Shown here piece by piece: positions 54,123 to 61,921 of a stretch of DNA of 64,000 nucleotides. Under the pieces are notes generated by a model, which was not told the DNA's origin, did no database searches, and was given only the letters and a program-made list of their open reading frames with translations. Source of the DNA: Jonesia denitrificans DSM 20603. Lineage in GTDB: Bacteria > Actinomycetota > Actinomycetes > Actinomycetales > Cellulomonadaceae. The stretch is taken from contig NC_013174.1 of the NCBI RefSeq assembly GCF_000024065.1, forward strand, positions 2,170,001 through 2,234,000, read 5' to 3'. The position numbers were made by a program, and so were the translations under genes. Every line of letters begins with the position of its first letter. Within the stretch, counting starts at the first letter, position 1.

Positions 54123-55004
54123 TTAGCGCAGGAGGGAGAGAACACCCTGAGGGATCTGGTTTGCTTGAGCAAGCATCGCAGTACCCGCCTGAGACAGGAT
54201 CTGCGCGCGAGTGAACTGCACCATCTCCTGAGCCATGTCCGTGTCACGAATACGGCTCTCAGAAGCAGACAGGTTCTCCACAGCCACGTTAATGTTCTTA
54301 ATCGTGTGCTCAAACCGGTTCTGGTACGCACCAAGCTCCGCACGAGCAGTCGACACAGACTCAATCTGGGCGTTGATACGCTCGATGGATGACTGTGCTG
54401 CGGTGTGGGTGTCAAACCCGATACCAGCAACAGTGCCGTCGTTGACGGTGGTGTCGCCCATGCCGGCCTCGTTGGACACAGCCAGGTTGGTTGCCACTGT
54501 CGCGACGTTTGCGCTAGCCAGGCTCACGGTGATACGTGAGTTCGCGTCACCATCAGCGCCAACCTGGAAGTTCAGGTCAGCAGCACCGTTGAGGAGCGTG
54601 GTGCCGTTGAAGTTGGTGGACTGGGCGATGCGACCAAGTTCAGACACGAGGCTTTTTGCTTCGGTCGTGATGTTGGCGCGTGCTTCGGTGTTGTTGGAGT
54701 CGTTCGCACCCTGCACGGCAAGGTCACGAAGACGCTGCAAGATCGCGTGGGTTTCGGTCAGCGCACCTTCAGCAGTCTGCACAACCGAAATACCATCTTG
54801 CGCGTTACGGGCAGCAACCTTCAGGCCACCAACCTGTGAACGAAGACCTTCAGAGATCGCCAACCCAGCAGCGTCATCAGCTGCACGGTTGATCCGGAAC
54901 CCAGAGGACAACTTCTCCAGTGATTTGGAGAGGTCATTCTGAGTGTTCGCAAGGTTGCGGTAGGAGTTTACTGCCGCAATGTTCTGGTTAATAGAAAGAC
55001 CCAT
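54123..55004 (-). CDS. Flagellin, copy 3
   Basis: 293 residues from ATG 55004. The first 100 codons are identical to copy 1 except for one silent base. The centre (ARANITTEAKSLVSELGRIA, LLNGAADLNFQVGADG, AVSNEAGMGDTTVNDGTVAG) is closer to copy 4. Own promoter, leader hairpin and terminator. Confidence 0.96.
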   Translation of the reverse strand: MGLSINQNIAAVNSYRNLANTQNDLSKSLEKLSSGFRINRAADDAAGLAISEGLRSQVGGLKVAARNAQDGISVVQTAEGALTETHAILQRLRDLAVQGANDSNNTEARANITTEAKSLVSELGRIAQSTNFNGTTLLNGAADLNFQVGADGDANSRITVSLASANVATVATNLAVSNEAGMGDTTVNDGTVAGIGFDTHTAAQSSIERINAQIESVSTARAELGAYQNRFEHTIKNINVAVENLSASESRIRDTDMAQEMVQFTRAQILSQAGTAMLAQANQIPQGVLSLLR

Positions 55005-55041
55005 GATGTCATCCTCCGTGATTCGAGCGGGCCAACAAGAC

Positions 55042-55059
55042 AACGCCATCCATGGCGCT
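55042..55059 (-). promoter_or_regulatory. Flagellin 3 leader hairpin with GGA loop
   Basis: Identical to the flagellin 1 leader: AGCGCCA-TGGA-TGGCGTT, with the second GGA in the ribosome binding site before ATG 55004. Confidence 0.7.
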
Positions 55060-55067
55060 TACCTACG

Positions 55068-55095
55068 TTATCGGCAGTGTTCGTGGCGGGATAAG
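55068..55095 (-). promoter_or_regulatory. Sigma-28 promoter of flagellin 3
   Basis: CTTAT, 15 bases, GCCGATAA on the minus strand; identical to the flagellin 1 promoter as part of the 561-base repeat. Confidence 0.85.
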
Positions 55096-55135
55096 AAAAA
55101 AGTGCGGCCCTTCTTCAATGTGAGAAGGGCCGCAC
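55096..55135 (-). terminator. Terminator of flagellin gene 4
   Basis: Same sequence as the flagellin 2 terminator: 13-base arms, 8-base loop and six Ts on the minus strand. Confidence 0.92.
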
Positions 55136-55158
55136 AGTGATCGTGCTGGTAAATCAGA

Positions 55159-56046
55159 TTAGCGCAGGAGGGAGAGAACACCCTGAGGGATCTGGTTTGC
55201 TTGAGCAAGCATCGCAGTACCAGCCTGAGACAGGATCTGCGCACGAGTGAACTGCACCATCTCCTGAGCCATGTCGGTGTCACGAATACGGCTCTCAGAA
55301 GCAGACAGGTTCTCCACAGCCACGTTAATGTTCTTAATCGTGTGCTCAAACCGGTTCTGGTACGCCCCAAGCTCCGCACGAGCAGTCGACACGTTTCCGA
55401 TTTGCACATCAATACGCTCAATCGATGCCTGCGCAACGGTGTGGTTGTCGAAGCTGATGCCAGCAAGAGTTCCGTCGTTTACACCTGTTACCGTGCCAGC
55501 AGCACCAACGGCGAGTTTGGCTGCCACTGTCGCGACGTCTGCGCGGGCGAGGTCAACGGTGATGGCGGAGTTGGTGTTACCGTCTGCACCAACCTGGAAG
55601 TTCAGCGCGGTAGCCCCAGTCTTTGTTCCATCAAGCAGTGTGGTGCCGTTGAAGTTGGTGGACTGGGCGATGCGACCAAGTTCAGACACGAGGCTTTTTG
55701 CTTCGGTCGTGATGTTGGCGCGTGCTTCGGTGTTGTTGGAGTCGTTCGCACCCTGCACGGCAAGGTCACGAAGACGCTGCAAGATCGCGTGGGTTTCCGT
55801 GAGCGCACCTTCAGCGGTTTGCACCATGGAGATACCGTCTTGCGCGTTACGGGCAGCGACCTTCAGGCCACCAACCTGTGAACGAAGACCTTCAGAGATC
55901 GCCAACCCAGCAGCATCATCTGCTGCACGGTTGATCCGGAACCCAGAGGACAACTTCTCCAACGACTTGGAAAGGTCGTTCTGAGTGTTCGCAAGGTTGC
56001 GGTAGGAGTTTACTGCCGCAATGTTCTGGTTAATAGAAAGACCCAT
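55159..56046 (-). CDS. Flagellin, copy 4
   Basis: 295 residues from ATG 56046, nearest to fliA. Conserved ends as in the other copies, with DGISMVQTAEG in place of DGISVVQTAEG. The centre reads LLDGTKTGATALNFQVG and AGTVTGVNDGTLAGISFDNH, and the strand before the C-terminal helix (IERIDVQIGNVSTARAEL) differs from the others. It has the most divergent promoter and leader, so it may be expressed at a different level. Confidence 0.96.
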   Translation of the reverse strand: MGLSINQNIAAVNSYRNLANTQNDLSKSLEKLSSGFRINRAADDAAGLAISEGLRSQVGGLKVAARNAQDGISMVQTAEGALTETHAILQRLRDLAVQGANDSNNTEARANITTEAKSLVSELGRIAQSTNFNGTTLLDGTKTGATALNFQVGADGNTNSAITVDLARADVATVAAKLAVGAAGTVTGVNDGTLAGISFDNHTVAQASIERIDVQIGNVSTARAELGAYQNRFEHTIKNINVAVENLSASESRIRDTDMAQEMVQFTRAQILSQAGTAMLAQANQIPQGVLSLLR

Positions 56047-56081
56047 GATGTCATCCTCCGTGATTCGTTCGGGTCGGGCTG

Positions 56082-56097
56082 GCGCCATCCGTGGCGC
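56082..56097 (-). promoter_or_regulatory. Flagellin 4 leader hairpin with GGA loop
   Basis: GCGCCA-CGGA-TGGCGC on the minus strand, a perfect 6-pair stem with GGA in the 4-base loop. The rest of the leader is unlike copies 1-3 apart from the last 25 bases with the ribosome binding site. Confidence 0.68.
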
Positions 56098-56107
56098 TTA
56101 CCTACAG

Positions 56108-56135
56108 TGATCGGCGGGTGCCGACTAGACATGAA
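56108..56135 (-). promoter_or_regulatory. Sigma-28 promoter of flagellin 4
   Basis: TTCAT, 15 bases, GCCGATCA on the minus strand, a slightly weaker version of the consensus, 18 bases after the fliA stop. Confidence 0.7.
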
Positions 56136-56153
56136 TGTTTATGGTGAAAGTTT

Positions 56154-57050
56154 TTACGCTGTGGTGGCGAACGTTGGCTCTGCGTGTGGAGTGCCGCCGT
56201 TGAGCGCGTCCACGACAGCTGCCTCGGCGGCGCGCACAGACTGTGCCACCTTTGATGCGGTAATTGTTGCTTGGACTCGTTCACCGATCTCAGCGAAGTA
56301 CTTTTCGCGGCGGCGGTGGACAACACCACCTTCACGTTCTGGGGTTGGCACACGGTCGGGGTTCAGGTGTGCGTTCATCCCGTCGCGCAGAAGCACCATG
56401 GCTTCAGCACGCAGCTGTGAGACACGTGACTGCGTGACACCCAAGGATTCGGCGATCTCTGTGACAGACTTTTCCTCGAAGAAAATTTGCTCCACAATGG
56501 CGCGGAGGCGTTCGGGGAGAGCAGAGACAGCTGACTTGAGGTAGACGATTTGTTCGGAAGCGATGAGCGCCGCTTCTGGACCAACCTCACGGGTGGGGAG
56601 AACCTCGGCGAGCGCACCGTCGTACCCTTCGAAGCTGAGCACCTTCGTGGCTGCCTGGTCGCGAGCATCGTCAATGTCGCTGAGGGGGACACCGAGTGCG
56701 GTAGCAAGCTCTTGGCGGGTGGGGGTTCGGCCAAGGGTTGCGGTCAGTGTGTCAGACACCTGGTTGAGGTCGCGGATTTTTTTGCGAACTCCGCGTGATA
56801 CCCAATCCATGGATCGCAGTTCATCGACGAGGGCGCCCTTGATTCGGATCGCTGCGAACCGCGCGAACGGGACCCCGCTTGAGGGGTCGAAGTTGCGGGC
56901 TGCTTGCACGAGAGCGAATTGTCCGGCTGAGGACAGTTCGTCACGTGTGACGTGGCTGGGCAGGCGCACGAGCATATCGTTGACGTGGTAGCCAACAAGA
57001 TGCAAGTTCTCGGTCACGAGGCGCTCTTGGGTGTCTGTCATGGTGCTCAT
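56154..57050 (-). CDS. fliA: Motility sigma factor, sigma-28
   Basis: 298 residues from ATG 57050 (a second ATG follows three codons later). Region 2 (SAGQFALVQAARNFDPSSGV, PFARFAAIRIKGALVDELRS, MDWVSRGVRKKIRDL) and region 4 (LPERLRAIVEQIFFEEKSVT, EIAESLGVTQSRVSQLRAEA) are of the FliA/WhiG type. About 60 residues follow region 4, longer than most FliA proteins, with basic RRREKYF and an Ala-rich end. It should read the CTNAT-N15-GCCGAT promoters in this locus. No flgM anti-sigma gene was seen in the window. Upstream DNA carries CRP-like sites. Confidence 0.93.
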   Translation of the reverse strand: MSTMTDTQERLVTENLHLVGYHVNDMLVRLPSHVTRDELSSAGQFALVQAARNFDPSSGVPFARFAAIRIKGALVDELRSMDWVSRGVRKKIRDLNQVSDTLTATLGRTPTRQELATALGVPLSDIDDARDQAATKVLSFEGYDGALAEVLPTREVGPEAALIASEQIVYLKSAVSALPERLRAIVEQIFFEEKSVTEIAESLGVTQSRVSQLRAEAMVLLRDGMNAHLNPDRVPTPEREGGVVHRRREKYFAEIGERVQATITASKVAQSVRAAEAAVVDALNGGTPHAEPTFATTA

Positions 57051-57129
57051 GCGTTTCAGTCTGGAGGCTTGAGGACACATTTCCAAGACCTTCACACCAA
57101 CTCGGGGTGCACAGGTGATTCGAATAAGC

Positions 57130-57149
57130 GATGGGGAGAGGTCCCCATC
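57130..57149. repeat. Palindrome upstream of fliA, third copy of the GGGGAG motif
   Basis: GATGGGGA-GAGG-TCCCCATC, 8-base arms. It matches the ATGGGGAG-NN-CTCCCCAT core at 1371 and 12308 with one base changed. It is 80 bases before the fliA start. Confidence 0.5.
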
Positions 57150-57188
57150 CCCGGAATCTCGCGGTTTCTTGACCAAAGCAATTATTAC

Positions 57189-57204
57189 TGTGATTTGCAT
57201 CACA
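57189..57204. promoter_or_regulatory. CRP/GlxR-type binding site
   Basis: TGTGATTTGCATCACA matches TGTGA-N6-TCACA exactly. It lies in the divergent fliA/flgN region, about 140 bases from the fliA start codon. Confidence 0.65.
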
Positions 57205-57248
57205 CTAACCGCGTGGAAAGTATTTCTTCACCCGTGAAACAAAGTATT

Positions 57249-57262
57249 TGTGATCGATCACA
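57249..57262. promoter_or_regulatory. Second CRP-like palindrome
   Basis: TGTGATCGATCACA is a perfect palindrome with the CRP half-sites but a 4-base spacer instead of 6. It is 45 bases from the first site, so it may bind a related regulator or be a weaker site. Confidence 0.45.
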
Positions 57263-57500
57263 TCCAAAACGGACACGCATTCGCGCTGGTGAGGTTAGCC
57301 TTCACAAAAACTCCCTAACCAGGGCCGTGGAAGCGCTCCCGTTAAGAAAATGTGATGAAACAGTGGATCATTTCACCCGCCCAGTCCCTTCCCAAAGCCG
57401 TCTCCACTGTTTTTCCTAAAGATTTCCCCATCCCTCCGATGAGCACAGTGGGACACTACAAACAGAAGATGTTCCACCACCACGGAGAGAAGCGAGAACC

Positions 57501-57986
57501 ATGGACCTGTCCACACTCAACAGCTTGCTGTGGAACGAACGGCAGTTGCTTGAGCTGTTGCTCTTCAAGCTCGAAGAGGAACAACTCCTCCTTGCAGCTG
57601 GAAAGTCCCGTTGGTTGTCCCACGCAACACGTGAAGTGGAAAATGTCCTCGAACAAATTCGTGGGGCAGAACTCGCACGTGAAGTCGAAACCACCCACGT
57701 CGCTGCGCAACTCGGTCTCCCCACACACGCCACGCTCCTGGACATCTGCGAACGCGCAGAAGACCCATGGGGGGAACTCCTCACCTCCCACCGGCAGGCA
57801 CTGCTCACTCTCGTGTCCGAGATTGATGCGCTATCCACAGGCAACAAAGAACTTCTCACCACCGCACAGCGTGCGATCTCCGAAACGATCGCCCACTACC
57901 AGCGCGACGAAAAAACCTACGACCACACCGGTGCGACACGGTCGACCACCGACTCCCCAGCACAGATCTTTGATCAGAGCCTCTAA
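57501..57986 (+). CDS. flgN: FlgN, chaperone of hook-filament junction proteins
   Basis: 161 residues, all helical: SLLWNERQLLELLLFKLEEE, QLLLAAGKSRWLSHATREVE, and a second long helix near LLTLVSEIDALSTGNKELLT. This is the FlgN pattern and it sits directly before flgK and flgL, its export clients, 8 bases from flgK. GAGAAG lies ahead of the ATG. Confidence 0.88.
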   Translation: MDLSTLNSLLWNERQLLELLLFKLEEEQLLLAAGKSRWLSHATREVENVLEQIRGAELAREVETTHVAAQLGLPTHATLLDICERAEDPWGELLTSHRQALLTLVSEIDALSTGNKELLTTAQRAISETIAHYQRDEKTYDHTGATRSTTDSPAQIFDQSL

Positions 57987-57994
57987 AGGAAATC

Positions 57995-59386
57995 ATGAGC
58001 ACCTTCTCGGGACTGTCTACTGCCCTCTCCTCCCTCAACGCACAACGCGCTGCAATGGAGATCACTGGGCAGAACATCGCGAATGTCAACACGCCCGGTT
58101 ACACTCGGCAACGTGCTGACATGACCCCTGTGTCTGCAGGTCAAACGGCTTCCCTCTTTTCACAGGGCGCAAAGATCGGGAACGGTGTGCGGATCACAGA
58201 CATTTCACGGCTAGGCGACATCTTCCTCGACGCCCGCGTACGCACCACCACCTCATCGGCGAGTTACCTCACTGCACGAGCGGAGGTGTATGAACGTCTC
58301 GAATCCACCATCAACGAACCTTCGGACGACGGAATCTCAGCGCAACTCAACAAGTTGTGGACATCGTTTCAAGACTTATCGAACAACCCTCAAACTCTGG
58401 CAACCAAACAAGTCGTGTTGGAAAACGCCAAGCAAGTTCAACAAGGCATTGCCTCCGGTTACTCGGCGGTGTCAACCCAATGGAACCAAGTGCGCGCTGA
58501 AGTGGAAGCACACGTCACCGAGGTCAACACCACTGCAACCGCCGTCGCGGAACTCAACGGACAAATCCGCCAGACGCTCGTCTCCGGCGGCAACCCCAAC
58601 GAACTCATTGACCAACGAGGCCAGTTACTGAACTCCTTGAGCGCGTTGACCGGCTCAACAGTTCGCTTTCAAGACGACGGCACCGCCGACGTCTACGTCG
58701 GTGGGAACCCCCTGGTCCAAGCCAACGCCTCTCGCACACTGACCGTTGCTGGTGCTACCGCCATCACCGGCGCCACGGACGCCGCATCAGCAGTCAAGGT
58801 TGTGTGGGATCGCCCCGGTAACCCTGCCGTCAGCTTCGACGGCGGGCAAATTGCCGGGAAACTCAGCGCCCTCGCACCCGCCACTGACGGCGGTATCCTC
58901 ACAACCGCAGCGAACCACTACAACACCATTGCCGAATCCCTGGCAGACAAAGTCAACGCACTACACAACGCCCCTCCCCTGTTTGACCTGGGGGCTGGGC
59001 CATACGCGGCAACGTTGAGCGTTGCCATCACCAACCCTGCTGACATCCAAGCTGGTGCAGTGGGCGCCGGTGACTTTGATGGCTCTGTTGCCGATGCGCT
59101 GTCCCAGTTGGGGATCGCCACCGACGGACCAGATGCGTTGTGGCAAACCGCGGCGATCGCAACAGGTGTGGCAGCAAAAGCCACCGCAGACTCAGCAACA
59201 GTGGCCTACGCAGCACAATCCACCGCTGAGGGTCTGCACATCGCAGCGACATCGGTGGACACGGACGAGGAAACCGTCAACCTCCTCAGCTACCAGCGCG
59301 CCTATCAAGCAGCGGCACGTGTCATGACGACCGTGGACGAAATGCTTGACCAGCTCATCAACCGGACAGGAGTGGTGGGACGATGA
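57995..59386 (+). CDS. flgK: Hook-filament junction protein 1, FlgK
   Basis: 463 residues. STFSGLSTALSSLNAQRAAM and ITGQNIANVNTPGYTRQRAD mark the N terminus; the C terminus has DEETVNLLSYQRAYQAAARV and MTTVDEMLDQLINRTGVVG. It joins hook to filament with FlgL. AAAGGAAATC precedes the ATG; it overlaps flgL by 4 bases. Confidence 0.95.
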   Translation: MSTFSGLSTALSSLNAQRAAMEITGQNIANVNTPGYTRQRADMTPVSAGQTASLFSQGAKIGNGVRITDISRLGDIFLDARVRTTTSSASYLTARAEVYERLESTINEPSDDGISAQLNKLWTSFQDLSNNPQTLATKQVVLENAKQVQQGIASGYSAVSTQWNQVRAEVEAHVTEVNTTATAVAELNGQIRQTLVSGGNPNELIDQRGQLLNSLSALTGSTVRFQDDGTADVYVGGNPLVQANASRTLTVAGATAITGATDAASAVKVVWDRPGNPAVSFDGGQIAGKLSALAPATDGGILTTAANHYNTIAESLADKVNALHNAPPLFDLGAGPYAATLSVAITNPADIQAGAVGAGDFDGSVADALSQLGIATDGPDALWQTAAIATGVAAKATADSATVAYAAQSTAEGLHIAATSVDTDEETVNLLSYQRAYQAAARVMTTVDEMLDQLINRTGVVGR

Positions 59387-60300
59387 TCTCTCGCGTCACC
59401 CAGCAGTCAGCGCAACGCAGTGTGCTGGCCAACATGCAGAAGAACCTTTCCGCGATGGCCAAACTCCAAGAGCAAGCCTCCTCAGGGAAGAAAATCGCGA
59501 AGGTCTCCGATGACCCAGCACGCGCATCGGACTCGATGTCGTTACGTGCGGAACGTGCCGCCACTCAGCAGTACACTCGTAACGCTCAGGATGGGTTGTC
59601 GTGGTTGAACGTCATTGACTCCTCGCTCACGTCCACTGCGTCCATGTTGCGTCGTGCCCGTGACCTCACCGTCCAAGGGTCAAACTTGGGAACAATGTCA
59701 GCACAAGCCCGCGAGGCAGTTGCCGCAGAAATTGACGGCATCAAAGCCGGCATCATGGAGCAGGCGAACACCCAGTATTTGGGCCGTTCCGTGTTTGCTG
59801 GTACCTCAAGTGCTGGTCACGCGTTCGAAGACACGGGGACCGGGTACGCATTCACAGGTGCTGCCGGCACCAGTGTGGAGCGTCGGATCGCCGCTGACGT
59901 CACTGTCCGGGTCGACGCTGATGGCGCAAGCGTTTTTGGTGACCCCACCGAAACTGACCCAGCCTCCCCCAACTACAACGTCTTTGTGCTCCTTGACGAC
60001 ATTGCGAACACGCTACGCACCGGTGGTGACCCGCAATCAGCGCTCAACCAACTGGATACACGCATCGACGCTGTTCTCAACACGGCCACGACAGTTGGTG
60101 CCCGCACCAACCAGGTGGAGTCAGCAATTTCGCTGACCAGCTACAAATCCGAAACGTTGCGCACAGACATTTCCTCAGTTGAGGACATTGACCTGGCACA
60201 AACAATCATGGACCTCAAACTCCAAGAAGTTGCCTACCAAAGCTCCCTCAACGCCTCAGCACGCGTGCTGCAGCCGACCCTTTTGGACTTCCTGCGATGA
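59383..60300 (+). CDS. flgL: Hook-filament junction protein 3, FlgL
   Basis: 305 residues, flagellin-like. N terminus MISRVTQQSAQRSVLANMQK, then QEQASSGKKIAKVSDDPARA; C terminus SSVEDIDLAQTIMDLKLQEV, then YQSSLNASARVLQPTLLDFL. It overlaps flgK and fliW by 4 bases each, so the three are translationally coupled. Confidence 0.95.
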   Translation: MISRVTQQSAQRSVLANMQKNLSAMAKLQEQASSGKKIAKVSDDPARASDSMSLRAERAATQQYTRNAQDGLSWLNVIDSSLTSTASMLRRARDLTVQGSNLGTMSAQAREAVAAEIDGIKAGIMEQANTQYLGRSVFAGTSSAGHAFEDTGTGYAFTGAAGTSVERRIAADVTVRVDADGASVFGDPTETDPASPNYNVFVLLDDIANTLRTGGDPQSALNQLDTRIDAVLNTATTVGARTNQVESAISLTSYKSETLRTDISSVEDIDLAQTIMDLKLQEVAYQSSLNASARVLQPTLLDFLR

Positions 60301-60668
60301 CCATTCCTCACACGCTGACGTTCCTTGCGCCCCTGCCCGGCATTGGGGTCATGAACGAGGTCACTGTTGAACCTCTTGACGATGCGGGGCTGCTTTTCGC
60401 GGCCCGTGACCAGTCGGATCGCCGGTTGTTCCTCTTGGATCCGGCGCCCTATTTTCAGGATTACACCCCCACTCTCACCGGTGAAACTCTCAGCGAATTG
60501 GGAACCGACACCCCAGATATTTATGTCATTGTCACTCCTGGTGGGGAGCATTCTGGTCCATCTGCGAATTTGCTTGCCCCGATCGCGGTGAACCCGGTCA
60601 GTCACGCCGCGCTGCAAGTCATTCTTGCTGACGAATGGCCAGTACGTGCTCCGCTGACAGCGGCATAA
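60297..60668 (+). CDS. fliW: FliW, flagellar assembly factor and CsrA antagonist
   Basis: 123 residues. FliW features are LTFLAPLPGIGVMNEVTVEP, FLLDPAPYFQDYTPTL and the strand DIYVIVTPGGEHSGPSANLL followed by APIAVNPVSHAALQVILADE. In Bacillus, free flagellin binds FliW; once flagellin is exported, FliW binds CsrA and lifts repression of flagellin translation. It is distant from csrA here (33 kb) but coupled to flgL. Confidence 0.92.
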   Translation: MTIPHTLTFLAPLPGIGVMNEVTVEPLDDAGLLFAARDQSDRRLFLLDPAPYFQDYTPTLTGETLSELGTDTPDIYVIVTPGGEHSGPSANLLAPIAVNPVSHAALQVILADEWPVRAPLTAA

Positions 60669-60724
60669 CCACACCCCCACTCCACCTTGCCCGTTGGCCG
60701 CGGGTGTATCTTTTGAGGACATTC

Positions 60725-61921
60725 ATGGATGAGACTCTGACTGCCCCGGCGCACCGTGCTTCGCTCAACCGGTTGGGCATTTTTTCACAGGATGGGGCCG
60801 TGTTAGGTTACGTGCTTCTTCCTGTTCCGGGAGACCCGGCACGGATGATTGGCACCCCTGAGGCAAACACACGACTTGAGCGAGCCTACGAGGCACTGGC
60901 GTTGACGGACATTCTTGGTCCGCGTGCCCGAGCGTTTGTGTGGGCCACGGAAAAGATGTTCACAGACCCGGCGGAGTTCACTGAGGTTCCCAACCTTGCC
61001 GGGCTCATTATTAGCCCGTGGCATGCTGGTCGCCCTGATGCATCCGACCGGGCCATGCTCATGCGGGAACTCCACCTGGGGTGTCTCCTGGCGGACTTCA
61101 CCGGCACACCAGGACAACTCGCTCTGCTCCCCTTCGCGCACTACGTCATTATCGATTTTTCCCGCGACGACGCTGAAGAACTCACCGAACGAGCTCGCAA
61201 CGCGAACGTCTCTGTCATCGCCTCATACGCGTATGACCGCACACGCCTGAAGTCGGCGTGGAAATCGGGAGCCCAGTTCGCTATTGGGACGGTGTACCGG
61301 GCGAAGGGCCCAGACTCCACAAAACCCATGACTCCCGGCGAGCTGCAGTGCCTCTCGGCGATCCGTATCCTCGGTGAAGACGACCCAGACCTCAACCAAG
61401 TTGCCGATATTTTGTCGACTGACCCCGAAATTATGCTCCGCATTTTGCACATGGTGAACTCCGCAAGCACCGGGATCACCCAGCGCGTTGATTCCATACA
61501 CCGGGCTGCTGTCCTGCTTGGACCAACCCGCATTATGCCGCTGGTGATGGCATCCCTCATCTCAGCGCGTGTCCACGACATGGATGGCCTGTGGTTCCTG
61601 CTCACACGGGCCGCCGCAGTGCGCGAACTCTCCGGGGCGGAAGCCGGCTACACAACCGGTCTTATCTCTGCGCTCGCCTACGAGTCTGGGGTTGATGCCG
61701 AAACATTGGTGTCCACCACACGGGTGTCACCTGATGTCACAGCTGCCGTGCTCCATGGGGAAGGCCCCTTAGGTCAGGCCCTGCGGGCAATTGTTGCCCA
61801 CGAAATCGGGAATTACGACGCAGTGCGTGCAACCGGTTACGACATCGCGAGCGTTGCTGACGCTTACCTCACTGCACTGCCCTGGGCGTTGGCTACCCTG
61901 CGCGCTCTGTACTCTCAGTAG
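60725..61921 (+). CDS. EAL-like/HDOD signalling protein (degenerate phosphodiesterase)
   Basis: 398 residues from ATG 60725 with GAGGAC upstream; the longer frame overlaps fliW and is rejected. Residues 1-195 look like an EAL fold without catalytic residues (no EAL/DDFG motif; LALLPFAHYVIIDFSRDDAE is the best match). Residues 200-398 are an HDOD domain (DLNQVADILSTDPEIMLRIL, MVNSASTGITQRVDSIHRAA, VLLGPTRIMPLVMASL). This is the YuxH/CdgJ architecture; CdgJ affects motility in Vibrio. It follows fliW by 56 bases. Confidence 0.82.
   Translation: MDETLTAPAHRASLNRLGIFSQDGAVLGYVLLPVPGDPARMIGTPEANTRLERAYEALALTDILGPRARAFVWATEKMFTDPAEFTEVPNLAGLIISPWHAGRPDASDRAMLMRELHLGCLLADFTGTPGQLALLPFAHYVIIDFSRDDAEELTERARNANVSVIASYAYDRTRLKSAWKSGAQFAIGTVYRAKGPDSTKPMTPGELQCLSAIRILGEDDPDLNQVADILSTDPEIMLRILHMVNSASTGITQRVDSIHRAAVLLGPTRIMPLVMASLISARVHDMDGLWFLLTRAAAVRELSGAEAGYTTGLISALAYESGVDAETLVSTTRVSPDVTAAVLHGEGPLGQALRAIVAHEIGNYDAVRATGYDIASVADAYLTALPWALATLRALYSQ

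Larger units (their letters stand above)
54715..55275. repeat. 561-base perfect repeat, copy B
   Basis: Second copy of the block at 52597-53157, spanning the 5' part of flagellin 3, its leader and promoter, and the terminator and 3' end of flagellin 4. The first mismatches on either side fall inside flagellin coding sequence. Confidence 0.85.
57051..57500. other. Divergent control region between fliA and flgN
   Basis: A 450-base gene-free region. It holds a GGGGAG palindrome, two CRP-like sites and AT-rich stretches. No coding frame in it is convincing. It is the likely top-level switch for both fliA and flgN-flgK-flgL-fliW. Confidence 0.6.
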
